A DNA stretch of 64,000 nt from contig NZ_FOJB01000001.1 of assembly GCF_900109955.1 (NCBI RefSeq), positions 186,001-250,000 of the forward strand. The letters are read 5' to 3'. Every line of letters starts with the position of its first letter. Within the stretch, counting starts at the first letter, position 1. The stretch comes from Aliiroseovarius sediminilitoris (lineage in GTDB: Bacteria; Pseudomonadota; Alphaproteobacteria; Rhodobacterales; Rhodobacteraceae). The translations under genes were made by a program, and so were the position numbers. This document shows positions 36,120 through 45,080 of the stretch, one piece after another. The notes below the pieces were generated by a model. The model was given only the letters and a program-made list of their open reading frames with translations, was not told the origin of the DNA and did no database searches.

Positions 36120-36457
36120 ATGGATAGCGATCTGGCATCAAAGGGCAAGGATTCGGTGCCCATTTGCGTGTTATGCAGCAGGCCGATTCCGCCTCACGTG
36201 GTGCAAAGCCGGCGTCATCTTGTGCCGAAGTTGCGTGGCGGCGAGGGTGGGCGACAATGCTTCTGCATCAAATCTGCCAAAACCAAATCCATCTTGAACT
36301 GAGCGAGGCCAACCCCGCACGCAGTTTCAACGCCGCCGCAGCACTGCAATCGCATGCTGCGCTGGCACGGTTCATCAGGTGGGTGGCGAAACGTCCACCG
36401 GATTTCTATGACATACCCAAGAGGTCGCGCCGACCATACCGTCGATATCAGGCTTGA
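36120..36457 (+). pseudogene. HNH endonuclease-like gene, disrupted by a one-base frameshift
   Basis: The frame from ATG 36120 encodes a zinc-ribbon/HNH start (ICVLCSRPIPPHVVQS, then RRHLVPKLRGGEGG) and then runs out of homology. The frame two ahead continues it (TMLLHQICQNQIHLELSEA, then FIRWVAKRPPDFYDIPKR) to the TGA at 36455-36457. Adding one C in GGGCGACAATG at about 36247-36252 restores GEGGPTMLLHQIC, the usual family sequence. Also, RRH stands where the family has HH before LVPK. The 3' end overlaps the convergent enoyl-CoA hydratase gene by ten bases. A sequencing error is an alternative to a real pseudogene. Confidence 0.75.
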
Positions 36458-37080
36458 TTAGAGCCTACATCCGGGATCATCCGCTTCATTTCAGCGACGT
36501 GATCCGCGCGTTGGGTTCGCGCCGCCTCTGCAAGCTCCAGTGCTGCCTCCAACAGCGTGGCGCGCGGGACAAGACGATCCACCAGCCCCCATTGCAGAGC
36601 CTCGTCTGCCTGCACTTTCTGCCCGGACATCAGAATGATCTTGGTGCGTGCGGGACCGATTAGCCCCACCATCCGGCGCGGATCGGACGGCTGTGGCAGG
36701 AACCCCAGCTTCATCACCGGATAGAAGAACGACGCCTCGGGCACCGCGATGCGGATGTCGCAGGCCAGCGCCATTCCAAAGGCGCCGCCCGCCAGCGTGC
36801 CGTTCAGGGCCGCGATGGTCAGGCAAGGGGCTGCGGACACTGCGTTTGACAGACGTTCCCACACCCCATCCACGGCAAGCCCGGCGCGTGCCTCATCCAG
36901 ATCTGCCCCGGCGGAAAACACATTCCCGGCACCCGTCAGGATCATAACGCGCGCTTCACCCGATGCTTCCATAGCGATCTTCGCCAGATCTTCCAGCATC
37001 GCCTTGGTCAGAGAATTTGCCTTTTCCGGGCGGTTTAGGGTCACAATCCAGACCCCGTCTTGCTTTTTGACGTCGATCAT
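36448..37080 (-). CDS. Enoyl-CoA hydratase/isomerase family protein
   Basis: The 210-residue crotonase-fold protein has the oxyanion-hole segments SAGADLDEARAGL and NGTLAGGAFGMALACDIRIA. It is shorter than typical enoyl-CoA hydratases (about 255). Glu residues at the usual catalytic positions are not clear; SFFYPVMKLGFLP follows. The ATG at 37080 overlaps the SDR stop (ATGA), so the pair is translationally coupled. A role in acyl-CoA or aromatic degradation is possible but cannot be specified. Confidence 0.85.
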   Translation of the reverse strand: MIDVKKQDGVWIVTLNRPEKANSLTKAMLEDLAKIAMEASGEARVMILTGAGNVFSAGADLDEARAGLAVDGVWERLSNAVSAAPCLTIAALNGTLAGGAFGMALACDIRIAVPEASFFYPVMKLGFLPQPSDPRRMVGLIGPARTKIILMSGQKVQADEALQWGLVDRLVPRATLLEAALELAEAARTQRADHVAEMKRMIPDVGSNQA

Positions 37081-37832
37081 CCACGCACCTGCGCGCGCGC
37101 TCGAATGTCCTCGTCCCGAAGCGAGATTTCTTCGCCAAGGAAATCGTCTGCATCCTCGGTGCACATCCACAACAGCGCGCGGGCGACCCATTCTGGCGGG
37201 ATGTGTTCGGACCATGAAAGCTGGGCAACCGCGTTGATACCCGACCCTTTGATCTCGCGTTGCATCTGGGTGGCAACGGTGCCTGGCGACAGGCCGATTG
37301 CGCGGATGCCCTTGCCCGCGCCCTCCCGATGCAGCGCCTTGTTCAACATATGCACGCCTGCCTTCGACGCACAGTAATGCGCCCAGCCTTCCAGCGCGTT
37401 ATGCGCGGCACCCGAGCTGATGGTCAGTACTGACCCACCGCCTTGCGCCGCCATGATCGGCATCACTGCCCGGATACCATAATAGACACCCTTCAGGTTC
37501 ACGTCGATCACATGACCCCATTCGGCCGGATTAGAGTCTATCAATGGTCCAATCGGTTCGATCACGCCTGCGTTGTTTATCAAGACATCGACATTGCCGA
37601 AGCTGGCGACCGCCGCGTCAACGGCAGATTTCACATCCTCCCATTTTGATACGTCACATCGCACCGCGAGGGCGCGGTCGCCAATTGCGGCAGCAATCGC
37701 GTCGATCTGGGATTTCCCACGCGCCGTCAGCACGACATTGGCCCCGGCCTGGGCAAAGATATGGGCGGCGGCCTCGCCGATCCCGCGGCTGGCACCTGTA
37801 ATCAATACGGTTTTTCCGGTCATGTCTGTCAT
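37077..37832 (-). CDS. Short-chain dehydrogenase/reductase
   Basis: The 251-residue SDR has the NAD(P) motif TGASRGIG, the structural NNAG, and the catalytic Tyr153-X3-Lys157 (HYCASKAG), with Ser140-region ISSGAAH. Cofactor preference is unclear from sequence. The ATG at 37832 follows GGAGG by seven bases; GTG at 37838 and ATG at 37823 are alternatives. It is upstream of and overlapping the enoyl-CoA hydratase gene. A tandem 14-base duplication lies just upstream of its ribosome site. Confidence 0.9.
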   Translation of the reverse strand: MTDMTGKTVLITGASRGIGEAAAHIFAQAGANVVLTARGKSQIDAIAAAIGDRALAVRCDVSKWEDVKSAVDAAVASFGNVDVLINNAGVIEPIGPLIDSNPAEWGHVIDVNLKGVYYGIRAVMPIMAAQGGGSVLTISSGAAHNALEGWAHYCASKAGVHMLNKALHREGAGKGIRAIGLSPGTVATQMQREIKGSGINAVAQLSWSEHIPPEWVARALLWMCTEDADDFLGEEISLRDEDIRARAQVRG

Positions 37833-37843
37833 CGTCACTCCTC

Positions 37844-37871
37844 CTGTCCCCTAAGTGCTGTCCCCTAAGTG
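37844..37871. repeat. Perfect 14-base tandem duplication upstream of the SDR gene
   Basis: CTGTCCCCTAAGTG occurs twice in succession (37844-37857, 37858-37871), directly upstream of the SDR ribosome-binding site. It would place two copies of CACTTAGGGGACAG in the SDR mRNA leader or its promoter. Confidence 0.85.
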
Positions 37872-37963
37872 CTAGCCCAGCAAAGTGGTTTAGGCCAGAG
37901 TCACATCTTGCGACCATGCGCCCCTGACGTTACCTCAGGGACACGACCGGGAAAGGGACCGAC

Positions 37964-39310
37964 ATGACAAATACGCTTGACGATCTGACACAGCAGTTGC
38001 TGGACGCCGCCCAGAAGGCCGGGGCCGATGGGGCGGATGCGCTCGCGGTTGACGGGACATCGGTGTCGATCGACGTGTTGCACGGGAAACTGGAACATGC
38101 CGAGCGATCAGAGGACATCGATATCGGTCTGCGCGTTCTGGTTGGGCAGCGGCAAGCCTGTGTTTCCGCATCGGACATTTCGACACAAACCATTCAGACC
38201 ATGGCGGAACGCGCAGTCGCGATGGCCAAGGAAGCCCCGGAAGATCCCAATATTGCGCAGGCCACAGCCGAGATGCTGGCCAGCGACTGGGATCTGGCTG
38301 CGTTGGACCTGCAAGACCCGACGGCCGAACCCGACCCGGCTGATCTGGAACGCGATGCTGCCGAAGCAGAGGCCGCTGCGCTGGCGGTCGAAGGTGTGAC
38401 GCAGGTATCCAGCAGTTCAGCCGGATATGGGCGACACCAATTCCATCTGGCGACAAGCAACGGGTTTTCCGGCGGATACGGGCGCACCCATCGCGCCATT
38501 TCTACCGTTGCAATCACTGGCGAAGGGGCCACGATGGAGCGTGACTATGCTGGCGAAATGCGCAGTTTTCAGGCCGATCTTCCTTCGGCGGTTGAGGTTG
38601 GCACGAAGGCCGGGCGGCGCACGGTGGAACGTGCGGGCGCACGCAAACCCCCAACCGGAGCCTTTCCGGTTCTCTATGACGAGCGGATTTCCTCGTCGCT
38701 GATCGGACATCTTTTGTCGGCGGTCAACGGTGCCATGATCGCCCGCGGTTCGTCCTGGCTGCGCGACGCGTTGGGCGAGCAGGTCTTGCCCGACGGCATT
38801 GACCTGATCGAAGACCCACACCGCCCGCGCATATCGGGTTCGCGTCCTTTCGACGGAGAAGGGCTGGCCACACGGGTCCGCAAGATCATTGACAACGGCA
38901 CGTTGACCGGGTGGACGCTGGACATTGCAACGGCCAACAAATTGGGCCTGAACAGCACAGCCAGCGCATCGCGAGGCACATCATCACCGCCGTCGCCCTC
39001 AATCTCGAATGTGACCCTAACACAAGGCAAATCGACCAAAATGGACTTGACGGCGCAGATGGGAACCGGTTTGCTCGTCACCTCGATGATCGGCTCGACC
39101 ATCAATCCGACAACAGGCGATTACTCACGCGGCGCATCAGGTTTCTGGGTCGAAAACGGCCAGATCGCCTATCCGGTCAATGAATGCACCATTGCGGGCA
39201 ATCTGCGGGACATGCTGCGCCGGATCATTCCCGCCAACGACGCCGAGGCCCACCTGAGCCGCATGGTTCCCAGCTTGCTGGTCGAAGGAATGACCATTGC
39301 CGGAGACTGA
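37964..39310 (+). CDS. pmbA: TldD/PmbA-family protein (TldE/PmbA subunit)
   Basis: The 448-residue protein is full length for PmbA/TldE. DEVLTQ-type N-terminus, VLYDERISSSLIGHLLSAVNG and NPTTGDYSRGASGFWVENG match the subunit. There is no HEXXXH, so it is the non-metal partner that complexes TldD, a protease that matures microcin B17 and degrades CcdA antitoxin in E. coli. TldD is not in this window. The ATG at 37964 follows GGAAAGGGA. The downstream gene overlaps by 14 bases. Confidence 0.9.
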   Translation: MTNTLDDLTQQLLDAAQKAGADGADALAVDGTSVSIDVLHGKLEHAERSEDIDIGLRVLVGQRQACVSASDISTQTIQTMAERAVAMAKEAPEDPNIAQATAEMLASDWDLAALDLQDPTAEPDPADLERDAAEAEAAALAVEGVTQVSSSSAGYGRHQFHLATSNGFSGGYGRTHRAISTVAITGEGATMERDYAGEMRSFQADLPSAVEVGTKAGRRTVERAGARKPPTGAFPVLYDERISSSLIGHLLSAVNGAMIARGSSWLRDALGEQVLPDGIDLIEDPHRPRISGSRPFDGEGLATRVRKIIDNGTLTGWTLDIATANKLGLNSTASASRGTSSPPSPSISNVTLTQGKSTKMDLTAQMGTGLLVTSMIGSTINPTTGDYSRGASGFWVENGQIAYPVNECTIAGNLRDMLRRIIPANDAEAHLSRMVPSLLVEGMTIAGD

Positions 39311-40076
39311 TGACCTGTCCCTGCTGATCGACGCCGCGCAGGACGCAGGCAAGATCGCCGCACGCTATTTCCATGGGTTCGCAGATCGCTGGGACAAACC
39401 CGGCGGCCAAGGCCCCGTGACCGAGGCCGATCTGGCGGTGGACCAGATGCTGCGCGAAGAACTTACCGCTGCGCGGCCTGATTATGGTTGGCTGTCAGAG
39501 GAAACTGAGGATGGCGCGGAACGGTTATCCGCCGAGCATGTGTTCATCGTTGACCCCATCGATGGCACGCGGTCCTTCATCGAAGGATCCACCACATGGG
39601 CCCATTCGTTGGCCATCGCCCGCAACGGTCGTGTCGAAGCGGCGGTGGTTTATCTTCCCCTGCGCGACAAGCTCTACGCCGCCGCCCTTGGTAAAGGGGC
39701 CACTTTGAACAACCAGCCCCTTGCGGTCAGCACCCGCGCAGAGCTGGACGGCGCAACTGTTTTGGCTGCAAAGCCCAATCTCGCACCATCGCGTTGGATC
39801 AATGCGACAGTTCCCCCGATCAGCCGCAAGTTCCGGTCATCACTGGCCTATCGGCTGTCACTCGTGGGTGAAGGCCGTTTCGACGCGATGATGACATTGC
39901 ATCCCACCTGGGAATGGGATGTCGCGGCGGGCAGCCTGATCGTGGAGGAAGCCGGCGGCATTGTCAGCGACCGCGCGCGCCAGCCGACACATTTCAACAA
40001 CCCGGTGCCAAAGCTTCCCGGCATGGTTGCTGGTGGTGCGATCATTCACGACGCGTTGCTGACCCGTCTGGCATGA
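39297..40076 (+). CDS. Inositol monophosphatase family (CysQ-like) phosphatase
   Basis: The 259-residue Mg2+-dependent phosphatase has the metal motifs EET (68-70 region), VDPIDGTRSFIEG and TWEWDVAAGSLIVEEAGG, and is shorter in N-terminus than SuhB. It may hydrolyse inositol phosphates or 3'-phosphoadenosine 5'-phosphate. The start is a TTG at 39297 within pmbA, with GAAGGA upstream; no ATG is available without losing the first motif. It overlaps pmbA by 14 bases. Confidence 0.87.
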   Translation: MPETDDLSLLIDAAQDAGKIAARYFHGFADRWDKPGGQGPVTEADLAVDQMLREELTAARPDYGWLSEETEDGAERLSAEHVFIVDPIDGTRSFIEGSTTWAHSLAIARNGRVEAAVVYLPLRDKLYAAALGKGATLNNQPLAVSTRAELDGATVLAAKPNLAPSRWINATVPPISRKFRSSLAYRLSLVGEGRFDAMMTLHPTWEWDVAAGSLIVEEAGGIVSDRARQPTHFNNPVPKLPGMVAGGAIIHDALLTRLA

Positions 40077-40078
40077 CA

Positions 40079-40139
40079 ATGTTAGGCTAACATCGGTTTG
40101 AAAAGAGGTCATTGCCAAGAAAGACTTTATCGCTAACAT
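40079..40139. promoter_or_regulatory. GntR-like operator pair upstream of the LacI-family gene
   Basis: ATGTTAGGCTAACAT (40079-40093) is a near-perfect palindrome with 7-base arms around one base, resembling the E. coli GntR operator (ATGTTA...TAACAT). A second copy, GCTAACAT at 40132-40139, is only a half-site preceded by TTAT. They flank the region 33-93 bases before the GTG start of the regulator, suggesting autoregulation. Confidence 0.65.
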
Positions 40140-40171
40140 GAGCGCATCCATTTACCTGCGAGGATGCCTTC

Positions 40172-41212
40172 GTGACCGACACAGCCCCTTCCCGAAATCG
40201 CCGCCCCCTTACCCTTCGTGATGTCTCGGAAGCGTCCGGTGTCAGCGAAATGACGGTCAGCCGGGTGTTGCGGAACCGGGGAGATGTCAGCCAAACCACC
40301 CGCGAACGCGTGTTGGAGGCTGCTAAAGACCTGGGCTATGTGCCAAACAAGATCGCTGGTGCTTTGGCTTCGCAACGGGTCAATCTGGTCGCGGTGATCA
40401 TCCCGTCCCTCAGCAATATGGTATTTCCCGAGGTCATGACCGGTATCAACGAGGTGCTGGACGAAACGCCGCTGCAACCTGTCGTGGGCGTGACCAATTA
40501 CAAGCCCGAACGCGAAGAAAAAGTGCTGTACGAGATGCTGTCATGGCGCCCGTCCGGTGTGATCATCGCCGGGCTGGAACATTCCGACGCGTCCAAAGCC
40601 ATGCTGAAAGCCGCAGGTATTCCAGTGGTCGAGATCATGGACACCGACGGGCAGGCTATTGACGCCTGCGTCGGTATTTCGCACCGGCGCGCTGGGCGCA
40701 AGATGGCCAATGCCATCCTGAAAGCGGGCTATCGCAATATCGGCTTCCTTGGCACCAAGATGCCGCTGGATCACCGCGCCCGCAAACGGTTTGAAGGCTT
40801 TACCGAAGCGCTGGCCAAAGAAGGCATAGAAATCGTTGATCGGGAATTTTACGAGGGCGGATCGGCGCTGGCCAAGGGGCGCGAAATGACCGAAGCGATG
40901 CTGAAACGCACGCCCGAAATAGATTTTCTGTATTATTCCAACGATATGATCGGGGCAGGCGGATTGCTGTATTGTCTGGATCAGGGGATCAGCGTTCCCG
41001 GCCAAATCGGCCTTGCCGGGTTCAACGGGGTCGAGTTGCTGGACGGCCTGCCCCGGCAATTGGCCACGATGGACGCCTGCCGCGCCGAAATCGGTCGCGC
41101 CGCCGCCCGCATCATCGCCGAACGCAGCGCCGAAGATGGCGCAATCGGCGGTGGCGAGCGCATCGAACTGACTCCCAAAATACAGCCCGGCGACACACTC
41201 AGGCGCAGGTAG
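40172..41212 (+). CDS. LacI-family transcriptional regulator (GntR-like)
   Basis: The 346-residue protein has an N-terminal LacI helix-turn-helix (LRDVSEASGVSEMTVSRVLRNRG), hinge helix, and a periplasmic-binding-like sensor domain. SEMTVSRVLRNRGDVS with VPNKIAGALASQRVNL resembles the gluconate repressor GntR of E. coli. The GTG at 40172 follows GAGG nine bases upstream. Gluconate genes are not in the window, so target operons must be elsewhere. A tRNA-Arg gene follows. Confidence 0.88.
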   Translation: MTDTAPSRNRRPLTLRDVSEASGVSEMTVSRVLRNRGDVSQTTRERVLEAAKDLGYVPNKIAGALASQRVNLVAVIIPSLSNMVFPEVMTGINEVLDETPLQPVVGVTNYKPEREEKVLYEMLSWRPSGVIIAGLEHSDASKAMLKAAGIPVVEIMDTDGQAIDACVGISHRRAGRKMANAILKAGYRNIGFLGTKMPLDHRARKRFEGFTEALAKEGIEIVDREFYEGGSALAKGREMTEAMLKRTPEIDFLYYSNDMIGAGGLLYCLDQGISVPGQIGLAGFNGVELLDGLPRQLATMDACRAEIGRAAARIIAERSAEDGAIGGGERIELTPKIQPGDTLRRR

Positions 41213-41256
41213 ACCCGGCTGGACAAGCCAGTTGCCTGACACTATTCCAACCAAAA

Positions 41257-41333
41257 GACCCCGTGGCTCAACTGGATAGAGCAGCCCCCTCCTAAGGGGC
41301 AGGTTGCAGGTTCGAATCCTGCCGGGGTCGCCA
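41257..41333 (+). tRNA. tRNA-Arg (CCT anticodon)
   Basis: The 77-base cloverleaf has acceptor GACCCCG paired with CGGGGTC, D arm GCTC-AACTGGATA-GAGC, anticodon stem GCCCC/GGGGC with loop CTCCTAA (anticodon CCT), T arm TTCGAAT, and encoded CCA. It reads AGG. No integrase or duplicated 3' end lies in the flanking sequence I could see. Confidence 0.95.
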
Positions 41334-41338
41334 CCCCC

Positions 41339-42043
41339 TCAGATCATTCGGATCACATCCTTGTCGATCGACAGCATGTAACCGCGGCGGGCGATGGTTT
41401 TGACCAGCAGTTCGCTCATCATCTGATTGCCCAGCGCATCGCGCAGGCGTTTGATCCGGGTGGCGCCTGCCGCCTCGTCGCAGTCGGCGGGGTCGCGACC
41501 GGAAATCAACCCCTCAAGTTCGGACCCCGACAAAACCTCTTCGTCCATCCGCGCCTCAGCAAGGGCCGACAGGGTTTCGATCGCGGCTTCGGTCAGGGAA
41601 AATTCCATGTTGTTCAGATAGACCGTCCGTTCCTCGCGGCTGATCAGCAGCGAGTTGACCTGGATGCCCGCCCGCTCAATCTCGCCCATACGCCGGTTCA
41701 AGCCGATGATGGTCAACAGAAACACCAACGCAGCCACCAGCAGCGCGGTGGCGAACACCAGAAGCACGAAGATCACCATGCGATAGCTGGTCAGCGTGTC
41801 GGCAAACGCGGTGCCTGATTGGGCCAGAATTTCCAAGAGCTTTATCTCTGCCCCCGAGGTCAGGCCGTCATTTTCGACAAATATCCGCTCGACCCGTGCG
41901 TTGAACGCATTGGCGTCTGGCAGTGTCATGAACAACACGATGGCGGCGATCAGAAGTATCCCGACAATCGCGGCAATCCCCGCCACGACCACCCGGTTCG
42001 ACACCCGTCGCGCATCAGAAGCGAAGGAAGAACTCTCCGGCAC
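41339..42043 (-). CDS. Two-pass membrane protein with cytoplasmic OmpR/PhoB-type winged helix
   Basis: The 234-residue protein has membrane segments at 18-41 and 89-115, a periplasmic stretch between them (42-88), and a C-terminal winged helix (about 135-230). The winged helix runs TVYLNNMEFSLTEAAIETLS, then GATRIKRLRDALG, then SELLVKTIARRGYMLSI, the last matching the OmpR wing and GY end. DNA-binding at the cytoplasmic C-terminus with no receiver domain suggests a membrane-tethered one-component regulator, topologically the inverse of ToxR. The GTG start at 42043 follows AAAGGAAAGAAA. It overlaps the small exported-protein gene by 29 bases. No close family is named to my knowledge. Confidence 0.75.
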   Translation of the reverse strand: MPESSSFASDARRVSNRVVVAGIAAIVGILLIAAIVLFMTLPDANAFNARVERIFVENDGLTSGAEIKLLEILAQSGTAFADTLTSYRMVIFVLLVFATALLVAALVFLLTIIGLNRRMGEIERAGIQVNSLLISREERTVYLNNMEFSLTEAAIETLSALAEARMDEEVLSGSELEGLISGRDPADCDEAAGATRIKRLRDALGNQMMSELLVKTIARRGYMLSIDKDVIRMI

Positions 42044-42302
42044 TTTCTTTCCTTTCGGTAAGACCTGACTCGTCGAAGATGGACTGAATCTTCAAAAGCA
42101 GCCACCCCTCGTTTTCAAGGCTTTGCCGCACCTGTCGCATGGCCACCTGTCGGTTGTTGCACGCGGCATCCGACAGCTCGATCACGCCGTAGTGTAGCCT
42201 GAGCGGGTCGTCCTGTTTCGCTTTGTAATCAGCATAACACCCGGCCTGAGACGGCAGAGCATAGGCAGAAAGCGCAAGGGCAAGAAGGATATGTTTCATC
42301 AT
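42015..42302 (-). CDS. Small exported protein, unknown function
   Basis: The 95-residue precursor has a hydrophobic signal peptide (KHILLALALSAYALPSQA, cut before GC) and a mature domain of about 75 residues containing two cysteines (GCYADYKAK and SDAACNNRQ) that could form a disulfide. VMRQVRQSLENEGW-like helices follow. It is not a lipoprotein by lipobox rules. The ATG at 42302 is chosen; 42299 is also possible. Its 3' end overlaps the membrane winged-helix gene by 29 bases, so they are co-expressed. I do not recognise the family. Confidence 0.65.
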   Translation of the reverse strand: MMKHILLALALSAYALPSQAGCYADYKAKQDDPLRLHYGVIELSDAACNNRQVAMRQVRQSLENEGWLLLKIQSIFDESGLTERKESAGEFFLRF

Positions 42303-42328
42303 GTTCAAACCATGCGATCCACGCGCGG

Positions 42329-42341
42329 GATATTCAATATC
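42329..42341. promoter_or_regulatory. 13-base palindrome in the divergent promoter region
   Basis: GATATTCAATATC (42329-42341) has perfect 6-base arms around one base, between the divergent starts of the small exported protein (42302) and the secreted Cys protein (42456). ATAAC and GTTAT arms also bracket 42360-42377. Candidate operators only. Confidence 0.4.
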
Positions 42342-42455
42342 AAACGCATTGATAGGTCATAACAATGAGGCGTTATTGCCTGACCTTTGCCCACGGCTCC
42401 ACCATCGGTTCATCTGCCACGCGTCCCCAAGGATGCATTGCCGAAAGGACACAAG

Positions 42456-42935
42456 ATGAAACGCCATTTGACAACCTCGCCTTTGAAGCTCGCGCTTAGT
42501 GCCACACTTGCTTTGGCCTTATCGGTCGCCCCCGTTTCTGCTGACAATTACGGTTCGCGATCAGACAGCCAGGATGCGACAACGGTGATTGGAATATTGC
42601 TTGGTCTGGCAACTGTGGGTGCATTGCTATCCAGTCAGAAGAACTGGAAAGAGGACAAGGACAAACCCAGTCGTCCGCATAAACGTGTACGCCGCGTGCC
42701 GGATCATCTGCAACTGCCTGCCAATTGCTTGCGCACTTATCGAACGCAGCAGGGCAAACAGAAATTCTTTGCTCCGCGGTGCCTGAAGCGGAACTTCTCA
42801 TATGCATCTGATCTTCCGCGCGCTTGTCGGGACACGATCGTCGCGCGCAACAAGAATGGCATTTATGTCGCTCGAAAAGTGTATCGCAGCGGATGCCTGA
42901 ACAATCGCGGATACCGCACGAAGACCACCTATTAA
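42456..42935 (+). CDS. Secreted cysteine-containing protein, unknown function
   Basis: The 159-residue precursor has a signal peptide (about 1-29, SVAPVSA|DN), a hydrophobic stretch (TTVIGILLGLATVGALL, about 41-58) that may be a second membrane segment, and a basic C-terminal domain. This domain has four cysteines (NCLRTYR, RCLKRN, ACRDT, GCLNNRG), suggesting two disulfides. The ATG at 42456 follows AAAGGACAC. A strong terminator follows it. The protein is divergent from the small exported-protein operon. I do not recognise it. Confidence 0.7.
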   Translation: MKRHLTTSPLKLALSATLALALSVAPVSADNYGSRSDSQDATTVIGILLGLATVGALLSSQKNWKEDKDKPSRPHKRVRRVPDHLQLPANCLRTYRTQQGKQKFFAPRCLKRNFSYASDLPRACRDTIVARNKNGIYVARKVYRSGCLNNRGYRTKTTY

Positions 42936-42988
42936 CCCAACATCGAGCAGCGGTGCGGCGTCCCCTAACCCATCGCACCGCCAAACTT

Positions 42989-43015
42989 GCGAGAGCTTCG
43001 GCTCTCGCTTTTTTT
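42989..43015 (+). terminator. Strong UUCG-loop Rho-independent terminator
   Basis: GCGAGAGC-TTCG-GCTCTCGC (42989-43008) is an 8-base-pair stem with a UUCG tetraloop, followed by seven T residues. It ends transcription of the gene 42456-42935, before rnhB. Confidence 0.95.
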
Positions 43016-43051
43016 GCTTGCGGGCGGGCCAGCGATCGGCGACGCAGGGAC

Positions 43052-43688
43052 ATGACCAAGCTCGTTCCCGATTACACATTCGAAACAGCGGCGATGACGC
43101 GCGGCTTTGCGCGGATCGCCGGTGTGGACGAGGTCGGTCGCGGACCCTTGGCTGGGCCGGTCACGGCGGCGGCGGTCGTGCTGGACCCCTCAAACATTCC
43201 CGACGGGTTGAATGATTCCAAGGTTTTGACTTCCAAGAAGCGTGAAGGTCTGTTTGACATCATCCTCTCATGCGCTGACGTATCAATTGCCCACGCGACC
43301 GTGGACGAGATTGATGAACTGAACATCCTGCGCGCCAGCCATCTGGCGATGGAACGAGCGGTGGCAGGGCTGGCAACCCCGCCCGACCACGTGCTGATCG
43401 ACGGCAACATGACACCGCGCGGTTTGACCCTGCCATCCGAGACCATCATCAAAGGCGATGCCCGGTCGGTGTCGATTTCCGCCGCCTCGATCATCGCCAA
43501 AATCACCCGCGACCGGATCATGGTGGATTTGGCGCAACAGTTTCCCGGCTATGGGTGGGAGACGAACGCGGGATACCCGTCAAAAAGCCACAGGTTGGCG
43601 CTTCAAAATCTTGGTGTGACCCCACACCATAGACGTTCGTTTAAGCCGGTGCACAATATCTTGTATCAACAAGAAAATGTAAGTGACT

Positions 43689-43690
<2 letters not shown>
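43052..43690 (+). CDS. rnhB: Ribonuclease HII
   Basis: The 212-residue protein has the active-site carboxylates in GVDEVGRGPLAGPVTAAAV and VLIDGNMTPRGL, and the terminal PSKSHRLALQNLGVTPHHRRSF match of RNase HII. It removes RNA primers and single ribonucleotides from DNA. The ATG at 43052 follows CAGGGA. The upstream in-frame sequence crosses the terminator and is rejected. ccrM follows 112 bases later. Confidence 0.93.
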
Positions 43691-44903
<1,213 letters not shown>

Positions 44904-44993
44904 CCTTCCCGATTTTTGCAGAACGCAGATACATGCGCCTGCAACACGGTGTACCGCCGGTGCCTGTGGTCTGTTCCATGGCACTTTAACTGA

Positions 44994-45023
44994 CCCCACC
45001 CTGCAAAGGGTGGGGTTTTTTTT
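44994..45023 (+). terminator. Strong Rho-independent terminator downstream of ccrM
   Basis: CCCCACCCT-GCAA-AGGGTGGGG (44994-45015) is a 9-base-pair stem with a GNRA-like loop, followed by eight T residues. Confidence 0.95.
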
Positions 45024-45080
45024 GATCTGCACAGGGTTGCCCACTTGCACCTCTTGTGTCGGATCAGGCAGGAATAGACC

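Noticed and set aside
41257-41333. tRNA-Arg as an attachment site for a mobile element
   Set aside because: No integrase, direct repeat of the tRNA 3' end or base-composition change was seen in the flanking sequence.
42824-43051. Extension of rnhB upstream in frame
   Set aside because: The frame passes through the UUCG terminator and the gene at 42456-42935. RNase HII is complete from 43052.
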